Source: a virus
Virus record (IMG/VR): IMGVR_UViG_3300036715_001941
Location: 1-33,001 of that record
Length of the DNA: 33,001 nucleotides
Strand: one strand, 5' to 3'
This document shows, piece after piece, positions 1 through 5,270 of this stretch. The position numbers and the translations under genes were made by a program. How positions within the stretch are numbered: the stretch's first letter is position 1; each line of letters opens with the position of its first letter. Under the pieces are notes generated by a model. That model was not told the origin of the DNA. It did not search any database and saw only the letters and a list, made by a program, of their open reading frames with translations.

Positions 1-6
1 AGGTCA

Positions 7-15
7 TGCTATACT
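7..15 (+). promoter_or_regulatory. Extended -10 promoter element upstream of the RHH gene
   Basis: TGCTATACT is an extended -10 (TGnTATAxT) placed 26 nt before the start codon of the ribbon-helix-helix gene. The -35 would lie outside the window. The short palindrome ATACT-cat-AGTAT (11-23) overlaps the -10, which would suit an operator for an autoregulating RHH protein. That role is inference. Confidence 0.35.
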
Positions 16-41
16 CATAGTATGAGCGAGAGGATTATGAA

Positions 42-197
42 ATGTCTCAAGACCTTAAAGTACATAGACGAAAGTTCGTAACTATAAGAGTTACGACTGA
101 AGAAAAAAATAAGATTGAAGAGATTGCAAAAACCAATAACCAAGACGTATCCACATACGTCAGGAAATTGGTTTTGGCTCAAGGATCGGAACAATAA
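42..197 (+). CDS. Small ribbon-helix-helix (CopG/MobC-like) DNA-binding protein
   Basis: A 51-residue protein. After a basic start (KVHRRKFVTIRV) it shows the RHH pattern: a short beta strand (KFVTIRVT), helix A (TEEKNKIEEIAKTNN), a turn (QDVS) and helix B (TYVRKLVLAQ). RHH proteins bind DNA as dimers through the paired beta strands and usually act as repressors or accessory mobilisation proteins. The ATG at 42 has a good ribosome binding site, GAGAGGA at 28-34. Another ATG at 22 opens a different short frame and is not used. The gene stands alone, followed by about 100 nt with the ssb promoter. A role as an early phage regulator is inferred; the fold assignment is fairly secure from the sequence pattern. 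Confidence 0.75.
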   Translation: MSQDLKVHRRKFVTIRVTTEEKNKIEEIAKTNNQDVSTYVRKLVLAQGSEQ

Positions 198-218
198 TAG
201 TTCCATAGCGTAAATGAG

Positions 219-247
219 TTGACGCTTTAAAAAACAACTCGTATATT
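219..247 (+). promoter_or_regulatory. Sigma70-type promoter of ssb
   Basis: TTGACG (219-224), a 17-bp spacer, then TATATT (242-247). This is the best -35 element of any + strand promoter in the window. Transcription would begin near 254, inside or at the edge of the inverted repeat at 252-276, and lead into ssb. Confidence 0.75.
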
Positions 248-251
248 AATT

Positions 252-276
252 GATTGTTGTTAACCCGACAACAATC
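252..276 (+). promoter_or_regulatory. 9-bp inverted repeat at the ssb transcription start
   Basis: GATTGTTGT (252-260) and ACAACAATC (268-276) are perfect inverted repeats around the 7-nt centre TAACCCG. The element lies directly downstream of the ssb -10 box and upstream of the ribosome binding site. It could be an operator or a 5' mRNA hairpin; the sequence does not decide which. Confidence 0.55.
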
Positions 277-298
277 TTATTCCGTAATAGGAGCAAAA

Positions 299-751
299 AT
301 GGGTATGAATAAATGTACGCTTCATGGACACGTAGGGAAAGATCCCGAACTGAAAAAGACTAGCGCAAATAAGTCATTCTGTCGTTTTAGTCTTGCTACG
401 ACAGAAACTTGGAAGGATCAGTCTGGAGAGAAGAAATCTAAGACCGAGTGGCATCAAATTGTCGCTTGGGGAAAACAAGCTGAATCTATCGTTAAATTTG
501 TCAAGAAGGGTCAAGAGATTATTGTTAACGGTAAGATTGAATATCAGACCGTTGAAGATAAAAATGACTCATCAAAGAAGGTTACTTTCACTAGTATTAA
601 GTTAATTGATTTTGATTTCTGCGGAAAGAAGGACGGCAATAGCGGTGGTGGTAGTTATCCTGAGCCTGAAGAGTCTGGATATACTGGCAGCGGCGCTTTG
701 GATAGCGGTGCTGGCGATTTTAGTGTAGACGACGAGGATATTCCTTTTTGA
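299..751 (+). CDS. ssb: Single-stranded DNA-binding protein
   Basis: A 150-residue SSB of the bacterial OB-fold type. The N-terminal part (NKCTLHGHVGKDPELK, then FCRFSLATTETWKD, TEWHQIVAWGKQAE and KKGQEIIVNGKIEYQ) follows the SSB core closely through about residue 110. A Gly/Ser-rich acidic linker follows, ending in DDEDIPF, the C-terminal tip through which SSBs recruit replication and repair proteins. It should coat single-stranded DNA during phage replication, probably with the family C polymerase encoded at 8393. The ATG at 299 is chosen because AGGAG lies 5 nt upstream; the frame is open further back only from a TTG without a ribosome binding site, and a second ATG is at 305. Its own promoter and terminator make it a one-gene unit. 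Confidence 0.95.
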   Translation: MGMNKCTLHGHVGKDPELKKTSANKSFCRFSLATTETWKDQSGEKKSKTEWHQIVAWGKQAESIVKFVKKGQEIIVNGKIEYQTVEDKNDSSKKVTFTSIKLIDFDFCGKKDGNSGGGSYPEPEESGYTGSGALDSGAGDFSVDDEDIPF

Positions 752-770
752 TAATCGAATAACTAAAATG

Positions 771-804
771 AAACGGGCAGCCTAACAAGCTGCCCGTTTT
801 GTTT
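771..804 (+). terminator. Intrinsic terminator after ssb
   Basis: AAACGGGCAGC (771-781) pairs with GCTGCCCGTTT (789-799) around a 7-nt loop, followed by TTTGTTT. The stem is 11 bp and GC-rich. No promoter is visible between it and the next gene, so some read-through seems needed. Confidence 0.9.
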
Positions 805-823
805 ATTTGCTCATAGGAATAAA

Positions 824-1126
824 ATGAGCCGACATTCATTTATGATTCCCTGTACTGAACAGTTAGAGCAAGTTCTTAAGACAAAGTTCAAATTTAAGAA
901 AACTCCTCAGCGGCTTCACTTCTCTTGGGGTCTTGACCATGATGGTTACTTCATTCAGATTTGGGATGAAGTTGAGAATGAAGAAGATCTTTATATCGAA
1001 GATGGTTTAATAGGAACTAATAAGTCACGTATTATTGAGAAGTTAGACAAGTATGGTCTGCTTCCTTTTCTTCGAGAAAAACATCAAGAACATTTGGATT
1101 GTCTTATTCTTGATCTTCCATTCTAA
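824..1126 (+). CDS. Hypothetical phage protein (100 aa)
   Basis: Not recognised. The protein is acidic in the middle (IWDEVENEEDLYIEDG) and has a hydrophobic, aromatic core (HFSWGLDHDGYFIQIW) that suggests a small alpha/beta fold. It has no signal peptide or membrane segment. Start at ATG 824, preceded by ATAGGAA. It lies 20 nt beyond the ssb terminator without a visible promoter of its own and is followed by another small unknown gene 14 nt later, so the two are probably co-transcribed. Confidence 0.7.
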   Translation: MSRHSFMIPCTEQLEQVLKTKFKFKKTPQRLHFSWGLDHDGYFIQIWDEVENEEDLYIEDGLIGTNKSRIIEKLDKYGLLPFLREKHQEHLDCLILDLPF

Positions 1127-1140
1127 AAGGAATTCCATCC

Positions 1141-1491
1141 ATGATGGCAAATAAGCGCGTAATGTATTGGACGATTAAGCTTGCTTCACTCGATGTTGAG
1201 ATGAAGGTATGCAACCTCGCACATTTCACGAGAGTTGCTAAGTTGAACTATTTTCAAGTTTCTGCAAAAATTGCACAAGCTAGGCGAAAAAAGCTCGCTT
1301 TTGTGCAAATGGGTGAATTTACAATTGGATGGACTTATGAAGATCCGATTTCTGCTCTATTTAAGATGAAGAATATTTCCTTTGCTAAGGGTGGCGTGAT
1401 TAAACCTTATACGCCGCCTGTAGTAAAGCGTAAATACATCAAGAGTGAAAAGTGGTATGCTCGATTCAATGGGCGTCGAGCCTATAATTAA
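1141..1491 (+). CDS. Hypothetical basic phage protein (116 aa)
   Basis: Not recognised. It is strongly basic, with lysine/arginine clusters near residues 46-51 (QARRKK) and through the C-terminus (VVKRKYIKSEKWYARFNGRRAYN), which suggests nucleic acid binding; that is inference from charge only. A hydrophobic/aromatic stretch around residues 55-66 (FVQMGEFTIGWTYED) may form a small beta core. AAAGGA upstream supports a start at ATG 1141 or at the adjacent ATG 1144. A terminator follows directly. Confidence 0.7.
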   Translation: MMANKRVMYWTIKLASLDVEMKVCNLAHFTRVAKLNYFQVSAKIAQARRKKLAFVQMGEFTIGWTYEDPISALFKMKNISFAKGGVIKPYTPPVVKRKYIKSEKWYARFNGRRAYN

Positions 1492-1496
1492 AAAAA

Positions 1497-1529
1497 AATA
1501 GCGGGGAGAAATCCCCGTTATTTTCTTTT
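1497..1529 (+). terminator. Intrinsic terminator
   Basis: AATAGCGGGGA (1497-1507) and TCCCCGTTATT (1512-1522) form an 11-bp stem with one G-U pair and a GAAA tetraloop, followed by TTCTTTT. It closes the unit of the two small genes upstream. Confidence 0.88.
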
Positions 1530-1552
1530 ACGGATGGTATAGCGGAGGTAGA

Positions 1553-2434
1553 ATGATTGAAATTATATATCATTCAAATTGTCCTGACGGTATTATAGCA
1601 CGTAATCTTCTTCAAACTTATTTTTTTATTCGCAATATTGAACATACAACGGTTCCGTATGCATATGAACATAATTTTGGTCATTTAGAAAATGCTATTT
1701 GGGTTGATTGCTCACCTGAAACTTGGGAAGAATTTGAATATGGCTTAAATCATAATTGTCAATATTATGATCACCATGAAAGTCGTAAAGAATTCTTTTT
1801 AAAAGCAAACAATCCTTGCGCTGTTTATGGAGAAAATAAAAAACTTCAATCTGGCGCAATGCTTGTTTATGAAAATTTTAATAAGTATGATGTAGATTAT
1901 GGTATTAAGCGAATTGCTACTCTTGCCGCAATTGGTGATACTTGGGCATCTGATAATTATGATTTTGAATTAGCTAGAGGTATGGGAGCATTTATTAGCT
2001 CTATTGGTAATGCGTATAAATGGGAAAATGATTACGACCGCGAACAGCTTTTAAAATATGCTGAGATTTTTAAAGTTAAAACTCAGGAAGAGGCCCGTAA
2101 GTTAGCCTCAGGTGCAATCATTGTTAATGATGTATACAAGATCGCATTTATTAACAGTATGCATATTTCCAATGCATCTGAAATATTGCGAAATGAAAAG
2201 CAAGTAGATATTATTGTGGGTTGGGAGTTCTTCACAGAGAATCAAAAATATTATACTTGCGCCATTTCACTTCGCAGTAACGATAAATTCGATTGTCAAG
2301 AGTTTGCTAAATGCAATGGGGGTGGTGGACATAAAAGAGCAGCGGGCCTTAGATTTCAAATGACTAATCTAGAGATTAATCCAATTCACGAATTTTGTGA
2401 AATGCTGAAGTCCTATTTAAATCCTCCATCTTAG
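1553..2434 (+). CDS. DHH/DHHA1-family phosphoesterase (NrnA/RecJ-like)
   Basis: A 293-residue protein with the DHH superfamily signature: motif I YHSNCPDGIIA (residues 6-16), motif II WVDCSP (50-55), motif III YDHHES (72-77), motif IV IGDT (127-130), and the C-terminal DHHA1 substrate-binding motif GGGGHKRAAG (256-265). The family uses two metal ions to hydrolyse phosphodiesters, in nanoRNA, cyclic dinucleotides or single-stranded DNA. The short form with CPDG in motif I is common in phages and bacteria and has no assigned substrate. Size is closer to NrnA than to RecJ. Start at ATG 1553 with a strong AGCGGAGG site. Roles in recycling small RNA or in removing signalling nucleotides are both possible; the latter is of interest given the Csx3-like gene nearby, but the sequence does not decide. 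Confidence 0.85.
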   Translation: MIEIIYHSNCPDGIIARNLLQTYFFIRNIEHTTVPYAYEHNFGHLENAIWVDCSPETWEEFEYGLNHNCQYYDHHESRKEFFLKANNPCAVYGENKKLQSGAMLVYENFNKYDVDYGIKRIATLAAIGDTWASDNYDFELARGMGAFISSIGNAYKWENDYDREQLLKYAEIFKVKTQEEARKLASGAIIVNDVYKIAFINSMHISNASEILRNEKQVDIIVGWEFFTENQKYYTCAISLRSNDKFDCQEFAKCNGGGGHKRAAGLRFQMTNLEINPIHEFCEMLKSYLNPPS

Positions 2435-2588
2435 TATAAATTTCACTCCAGGGGGTTCCTGCTTCATAGCCAACGCATATTCCATTAATTGGTTTTATAA
2501 AGCAGGAATCTCTTTTGTAACATGTTTTACATGGTGATATAATTAATCTATCAAACATTTCAGAAAGTTCATTATTTTTCTTTTTCAT
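2376..2588 (-). CDS. Possible small cysteine-rich protein (70 aa)
   Basis: Minus-strand ORF with four spaced cysteines (20, 23, 29, 38: CKTCYKRDSC, then ICVGYE), a pattern typical of small zinc-binding phage proteins. The ATG at 2588 has AGGAA 4 nt upstream. It overlaps the last 59 nt of the DHH gene on the opposite strand, and a good + strand promoter (2515-2543) lies inside it, which weighs against it. In its favour, 2435-2620 holds no other gene and the cysteine spacing looks selected. It would be the only minus-strand gene before 29989. Not recognised further. Confidence 0.45.
   Translation of the reverse strand: MKKKNNELSEMFDRLIISPCKTCYKRDSCFIKPINGICVGYEAGTPWSEIYTKMEDLNRTSAFHKIRELD
2515..2543 (+). 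promoter_or_regulatory. Extended -10 promoter for the 2621-3795 gene group
   Basis: TTGTAA (2515-2520), a 17-bp spacer, and TATAAT (2538-2543) preceded by TG at the extended -10 position (TGATATAAT). The predicted start near 2550 gives a leader of about 70 nt before the ATG at 2621. It would drive the three genes ending at the terminator at 3797. Confidence 0.7.
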
Positions 2589-2620
2589 AATATTCCTAAT
2601 CATAAAAAAGGATTCAGTAA

Positions 2621-3136
2621 ATGAGCGATAGCACTCGATCATTCTTTGTTAAGTTTAGCATTGTTTTTGGTTCAATTGTTGTTTTGTTGGGTGGATACAA
2701 AGTTAATGAATCTTATCAAGAATATAAGATTAAAACTCAACATGAAAAGGCACAATTCTATATTAAAGATATGATTCAAATCTGTGATTTCCAAAAGCTT
2801 GATAACAATGAGCAAGATAGGTTAGAGAGGTGTAAAGATGATTACGAAGCTGCAAGGATGGTACTGTTGAATATTCTCGATGATCGTATTGTTTATTGGG
2901 AAACTCAGAAAAAGATTGAAAGTAATAATTTTGATAAAATTGTAAATATTAAACGTAATGCAAATTATTGGGATGCTCAATTAGAATATCAGTTTAATGA
3001 AGTCTGCAAAGTTATTGTTAATCGTTACAAAGAAGCCGATATTCCTCTTAATTCTTTTAAGAAGTCTAAAGACATTTTAAAGGAATGGACTCCAAAGGAC
3101 GCTGATGAGCGAAAGTCGAAAACCGATCAAGCTTAG
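2621..3136 (+). CDS. Membrane-anchored hypothetical protein (171 aa)
   Basis: The N-terminus carries one clear hydrophobic segment (about residues 9-26: FVKFSIVFGSIVVLLGGY) after a short charged start. The remainder is charged and helical (EYKIKTQHEKAQFYIKD, LERCKDDYEAARMVLLNILDD) and probably faces away from the cytoplasm or forms a helical bundle at the membrane. There is no lipobox. ATG 2621 follows AAAAAAGGA with good spacing. It overlaps the next gene by 32 nt, indicating translational coupling. Not recognised; an accessory, superinfection or lysis-related role is possible for a small single-pass phage protein, but nothing proves it. Confidence 0.75.
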   Translation: MSDSTRSFFVKFSIVFGSIVVLLGGYKVNESYQEYKIKTQHEKAQFYIKDMIQICDFQKLDNNEQDRLERCKDDYEAARMVLLNILDDRIVYWETQKKIESNNFDKIVNIKRNANYWDAQLEYQFNEVCKVIVNRYKEADIPLNSFKKSKDILKEWTPKDADERKSKTDQA

Positions 3137-3590
3137 ATCGGTACATCATCTTATAGAAGTAGTTGTTAACAAAATTAGTGGATGTAATTGTTTTGTTAAA
3201 AATATTTATAGGTCAAATAGTACTATTTATTTTGAAGCTTGGTGTCAAGAAGATCCTTCTATTTTTCCATTTTTTAAAAAGAATGCAAAGAAGTATAACA
3301 TTGTACCATATGAGACATATATTAAAAATGAATTTGTAATCAAATGTATGATTGCTCAGACGAATCATCCATCATTGTTTGCTAATTATCAGAATATTGT
3401 AAAACGATACCATGATGCTCAAAATAGGATGACTCGTCATAAGCGAGAAATGGATGCAAAAATTGAGCATTTAAAGCAAGTTCTGTGGAATAAGAATCAA
3501 GAAAAATTTGCTAGTGAATTACGAGATATCGAACTTGCTAAATTCAATATATATGTGCAATTTGGAGTAGACACAATTAAATTGGATTAA
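3105..3590 (+). CDS. Hypothetical protein (161 aa) with C-terminal coiled coil
   Basis: Not recognised. The N-terminal half (RSVHHLIEVVVNKISGCNCF, FEAWCQEDPSIFPFFKKNA) looks alpha/beta and contains three scattered cysteines. Residues about 98-145 (KRYHDAQNRMTRHKREMDAK, then IEHLKQVLWNKNQEKFASEL) are highly charged and helical, likely a coiled coil. The start lies inside the preceding gene, with AAAGGA about 6 nt upstream, and the stop is 1 nt before the next ATG. It belongs to the three-gene unit with the membrane protein. Confidence 0.7.
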   Translation: MSESRKPIKLRSVHHLIEVVVNKISGCNCFVKNIYRSNSTIYFEAWCQEDPSIFPFFKKNAKKYNIVPYETYIKNEFVIKCMIAQTNHPSLFANYQNIVKRYHDAQNRMTRHKREMDAKIEHLKQVLWNKNQEKFASELRDIELAKFNIYVQFGVDTIKLD

Positions 3591-3591
3591 A

Positions 3592-3795
3592 ATGAAAATC
3601 TCTGAGGCAGCGTCAATACTTGTTGAGAAGCATATATTTAATAATAGTTATTATGCAAAGTTATTTCTCAAAAACCTCAAAAATGGAGCTTGTATTCCAT
3701 TGACAGTATTTAATGGATCACTCTATAAATTACACGATGATGGTTATGAATTGACGCATGACGCATCAGCAAAACATATTCATTTAAAAATGTAA
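3592..3795 (+). CDS. Hypothetical small protein (67 aa)
   Basis: Not recognised. It begins MKISEAASILVEKHIFNNS and has a mixed helical/beta composition with several histidines at the end (HDASAKHIHLKM). The order of elements (a short helix, a basic middle, then a strand pair SLYKLHDDGYEL) resembles small winged-helix or excisionase-like DNA-binding proteins, which is weak inference. It starts 1 nt after the previous stop, and a strong terminator follows. Confidence 0.6.
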   Translation: MKISEAASILVEKHIFNNSYYAKLFLKNLKNGACIPLTVFNGSLYKLHDDGYELTHDASAKHIHLKM

Positions 3796-3796
3796 T

Positions 3797-3829
3797 AAGA
3801 GTACCCGCCGAAAGGCGGGAATACTCTTT
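3797..3829 (+). terminator. Intrinsic terminator
   Basis: CCCGCC (3804-3809), GAAA loop, GGCGGG (3814-3819), with an outer GAGTA/TACTC pairing (3799-3803 and 3822-3826), then TTT. It closes the 2621-3795 unit directly before the promoter of the Csx3-like gene. Confidence 0.9.
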
Positions 3830-3834
3830 AGCTA

Positions 3835-3863
3835 TGCAAAACTCCATATATATTTGTTATAAT
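3835..3863 (+). promoter_or_regulatory. Promoter of the Csx3-like gene (copy 1 of a repeated promoter)
   Basis: TGCAAA (3835-3840), a 17-bp spacer and TATAAT (3858-3863) with an extended -10 (TGTTATAAT). The upstream box TTTAGCTATGCAAA (3827-3840) and the 19-mer TTTGTTATAATATATATGG (3853-3871) recur almost unchanged at 4240-4291. The -35 is far from the sigma70 consensus, so the extended -10 or an activator at the CTATGCAAA box is likely important. Confidence 0.75.
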
Positions 3864-3873
3864 ATATATGGAG
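3842..3873 (+). repeat. 12-bp perfect inverted repeat over the -10 box
   Basis: CTCCATATATAT (3842-3853) and ATATATATGGAG (3862-3873) are perfect inverted repeats around 8 nt that include most of the TATAAT box. The position suggests an operator whose occupation would block RNA polymerase. Only the right half is conserved in the sister promoter at 4255-4283. Confidence 0.7.
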
Positions 3874-3907
3874 ACACTTATGTTTCCCATCCAATTGAGA
3901 GGACCAC

Positions 3908-4195
3908 ATGATTTTGACTTTTGAAGCTATCGCTCTGAAGGCCGGTTTCGTTCCTAATCTGGACGGAAAGTTCTCGCTTCCAGCTACTCAAGAAACCGCA
4001 GATAAGCTTGGTGCTGCGGCTCTTGCGTTACTTCCTGAATGGCAGGTTGGAGATCCTGCCGTGGAAGCGACAATCACAGGGGCCGCCCCCGTTTGGGGAT
4101 GGCTCTGCATTGCACATTCCCTTCACGGACGAGTTAGCAAACTGATCTACGCTGCGCCCAACGCACCGGAGATCGTGATCTATAGCCATTCTTAA
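3908..4195 (+). CDS. Csx3/Crn3-like protein (possible ring-nuclease-family anti-defence protein)
   Basis: A 95-residue protein whose C-terminal half, from ITGAAPVW (56-63) through IAHSLH (68-73), LIY (79-81) and IVIYSHS (89-95), follows the pattern I-S-G-x-x-P-I-W, L-A-H-x-x-H, V-Y-x-P, V-V-V-x-S-H-S of Csx3 as I recall it. Csx3 (Crn3) cleaves cyclic tetra-adenylate, the second messenger of type III CRISPR systems. The family's histidine pair is present, but the aspartate of its Y-D-P-R motif is replaced (YAAPNAP), so it may bind rather than cut, or use another site. Length fits a minimal Csx3. The G+C content looks clearly higher than that of its neighbours, suggesting recent transfer. It has its own promoter, GAGAGGA ribosome site and terminator. 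The family call is from motif memory, not a search. Confidence 0.55.
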   Translation: MILTFEAIALKAGFVPNLDGKFSLPATQETADKLGAAALALLPEWQVGDPAVEATITGAAPVWGWLCIAHSLHGRVSKLIYAAPNAPEIVIYSHS

Positions 4196-4213
4196 TAAGA
4201 ATGGTGGTAGATC

Positions 4214-4242
4214 AAAGAAAAGGCTTATACAGCCTTTTCTTT
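4214..4242 (+). terminator. Intrinsic terminator of the Csx3-like gene
   Basis: AAAGAAAAGGC (4214-4224) and GCCTTTTCTTT (4232-4242) form a perfect 11-bp stem with a 7-nt loop; the right arm itself supplies the T-rich tail. Confidence 0.8.
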
Positions 4243-4254
4243 AACTATGCAAAG

Positions 4255-4283
4255 TGCAAAAGCAATATATTTTTTGTTATAAT
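4255..4283 (+). promoter_or_regulatory. Promoter of the 48-aa gene (copy 2 of the repeated promoter)
   Basis: TGCAAA (4255-4260), a 17-bp spacer and TATAAT (4278-4283) within TGTTATAAT. It shares the 19-mer TTTGTTATAATATATATGG (4273-4291) with the first copy, and the box TTTAACTATGCAAA at 4240-4253 differs by one base from that at 3827-3840. Here the box is separated from the -35 position by 7 extra bases, yet a second TGCAAA restores the 17-bp spacing. Confidence 0.75.
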
Positions 4284-4291
4284 ATATATGG

Positions 4292-4369
4292 TGGGAATAA
4301 TATCTGTTCTCACCCCACTCGCTCAGATGAGCGTATGCTTACCGGCGCTATAAGTCCGGTGGAGGTCTT
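4292..4369 (+). promoter_or_regulatory. Structured 5' leader of the 48-aa gene
   Basis: This leader of about 80 nt can form GTGGG/CCCAC (near 4289-4318), CGCTC-AGAT-GAGCG (near 4319-4332), and ACCGG/CCGGT (near 4341-4360); the last ends right at the GGTGGAGG ribosome binding site. It looks richer in G+C than the genome. It may be a regulatory leader; no known riboswitch was recognised. Confidence 0.45.
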
Positions 4370-4516
4370 ATGACCATCAGTTCCTATCCCATGGTTGCAG
4401 TTCCCGTGGTTTCTCCTGTTGGGAAAACTCAGCAGGAAATCGAGCGCGAACGTCAGATCATGCGGGCAATTGCCAAGCAGGTTGAGGAAAACATGCTCGC
4501 CTATCAGCACAGGTGA
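4370..4516 (+). CDS. Small hypothetical protein (48 aa)
   Basis: A 48-residue ORF with one of the best ribosome binding sites in the window (GGTGGAGG, 5 nt before the ATG), its own promoter and its own terminator. It begins with a hydrophobic, proline/valine-rich stretch (YPMVAVPVVSPVG) and continues as a charged helix (TQQEIERERQIMRAIAKQVE, then ENMLAYQHR). Not recognised. Codon use appears richer in G+C than that of the neighbouring genes, as in the Csx3-like gene. The shared promoter suggests that the two are expressed together, perhaps as host-takeover or anti-defence factors; that is inference. Confidence 0.7.
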   Translation: MTISSYPMVAVPVVSPVGKTQQEIERERQIMRAIAKQVEENMLAYQHR

Positions 4517-4523
4517 GCATACG

Positions 4524-4548
4524 AAGAAAAGGGATTTTCCCTTTTCTT
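4524..4548 (+). terminator. Intrinsic terminator of the 48-aa gene
   Basis: AAGAAAAGGG (4524-4533) and CCCTTTTCTT (4539-4548) form a perfect 10-bp stem with a 5-nt loop. The sequence closely resembles the terminator of the preceding cassette at 4214-4242. Confidence 0.8.
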
Positions 4549-4568
4549 AACTATTAATAGAGGAATTT

Positions 4569-4760
4569 ATGTTTAATAGAATTAAGAAACATTATCAACA
4601 CAGAATGCTTATTTATTTGCATTTTATTGAAATACCAGTTTGTAGAGCATTACATTATATGAGACTACTTTCTTCTGATCAAGTAGAAGCACTTGTTGAA
4701 AGATGGACAGAGCTTAATCGTAAAGAAACACTTAAAATTATTCAAGATAAATGGAAGTAA
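4569..4760 (+). CDS. Hypothetical small helical protein (63 aa)
   Basis: Not recognised. It is a basic, largely helical protein (MFNRIKKHYQHRMLIYLHFI, then SSDQVEALVERWTELNRKET). ATG 4569 is preceded by GAGGAA. It is the first gene after the two cassettes and returns to the AT-rich composition of the genome. No promoter is visible between the terminator and this gene. Confidence 0.65.
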   Translation: MFNRIKKHYQHRMLIYLHFIEIPVCRALHYMRLLSSDQVEALVERWTELNRKETLKIIQDKWK

Positions 4761-4779
4761 TCCTATTATGGAGAAGTAT

Positions 4780-4980
4780 ATGAAAACTTATAGTGTTAGA
4801 ATCTTTTATTTTAATGAAAAATATTATAGTGGTCGTGCTCTTAAGACTGGCCTTAGTTTAAAAGAAGCTCAAGATATATGTGGAGATAAAGAAGGATCTT
4901 GGAGTACTTGCACTAAACCTCATCTTAAACGAAGAACTAGAGAAAAGGGCATGTGGTTTCTTGGATATACAGCGGATTAA
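4780..4980 (+). CDS. Hypothetical small protein (66 aa)
   Basis: Not recognised. The start is taken at ATG 4780 because GGAGAAG lies 3 to 9 nt upstream; the ATG at 4768 is part of that ribosome binding site. The protein begins KTYSVRIFYFNEKYYSGRAL, continues with a helix (SLKEAQDICGDKEG), then a basic stretch (KPHLKRRTREKGMWF). The first part reads like two beta strands followed by a helix, as in small phage proteins that process tabular 'SLKEAQ' helices, but no family is assigned. Confidence 0.65.
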   Translation: MKTYSVRIFYFNEKYYSGRALKTGLSLKEAQDICGDKEGSWSTCTKPHLKRRTREKGMWFLGYTAD

Positions 4981-5007
4981 TAAATTACATCTGGAGATTA
5001 CAGCTAA

Positions 5008-5226
5008 ATGCCAATTTTTAATGTAGCATGGACGGAGTTATACGCTTTTCAAGCTAAAGTTACCGCTAAAGATTTAGATCATGCAATAGAATTAGTTAAA
5101 GATGATCCTTCTCTTTACGCAGGCACAGCTTTTGAAGGCGAATACGTTGATGGTTCAATGGAGATTAACCTTGATTATACACAATGGTTAAATTCAGAGG
5201 AAGGTAAAAAAGTCTGCCCTGAATAA
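5008..5226 (+). CDS. Small acidic protein, possibly DpnD/PcfM-like
   Basis: A 72-residue protein with a beta strand (FNVAWTELYAFQAKVTA), a helix with the alternating pattern AKDLDHAIELVKDDP, and an acidic end containing GEYVDGSMEIN. The arrangement (strand, V-x-A-x-D-x-x-x-A-I helix, then an acidic Y-V-D-G-S-x-E-I strand) resembles the small DpnD/PcfM-type domain found in phages and plasmids. Similarity is judged by eye and is weak. The ribosome site is poor (GGAG about 13 nt away), so expression may depend on upstream translation. Confidence 0.55.
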   Translation: MPIFNVAWTELYAFQAKVTAKDLDHAIELVKDDPSLYAGTAFEGEYVDGSMEINLDYTQWLNSEEGKKVCPE

Positions 5227-5270
5227 GACTAAAAATGAAAAAGACAGAAGATTCGCTATAAGGATTATAT

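Noticed and set aside
254-298. Upstream TTG start for ssb adding 15 residues
   Set aside because: No ribosome binding site, and the added part overlaps the palindrome and the expected transcription start. SSB homology begins at the ATG at 299/305.
4292-4369. tRNA or tRNA-like gene in the structured leader
   Set aside because: No acceptor stem, no T-loop consensus and no CCA; the helices do not form a cloverleaf.
4310-4510. Minus-strand ORF across the 48-aa gene
   Set aside because: The + strand gene has a promoter, a strong ribosome site and a terminator; the minus ORF has none of these.
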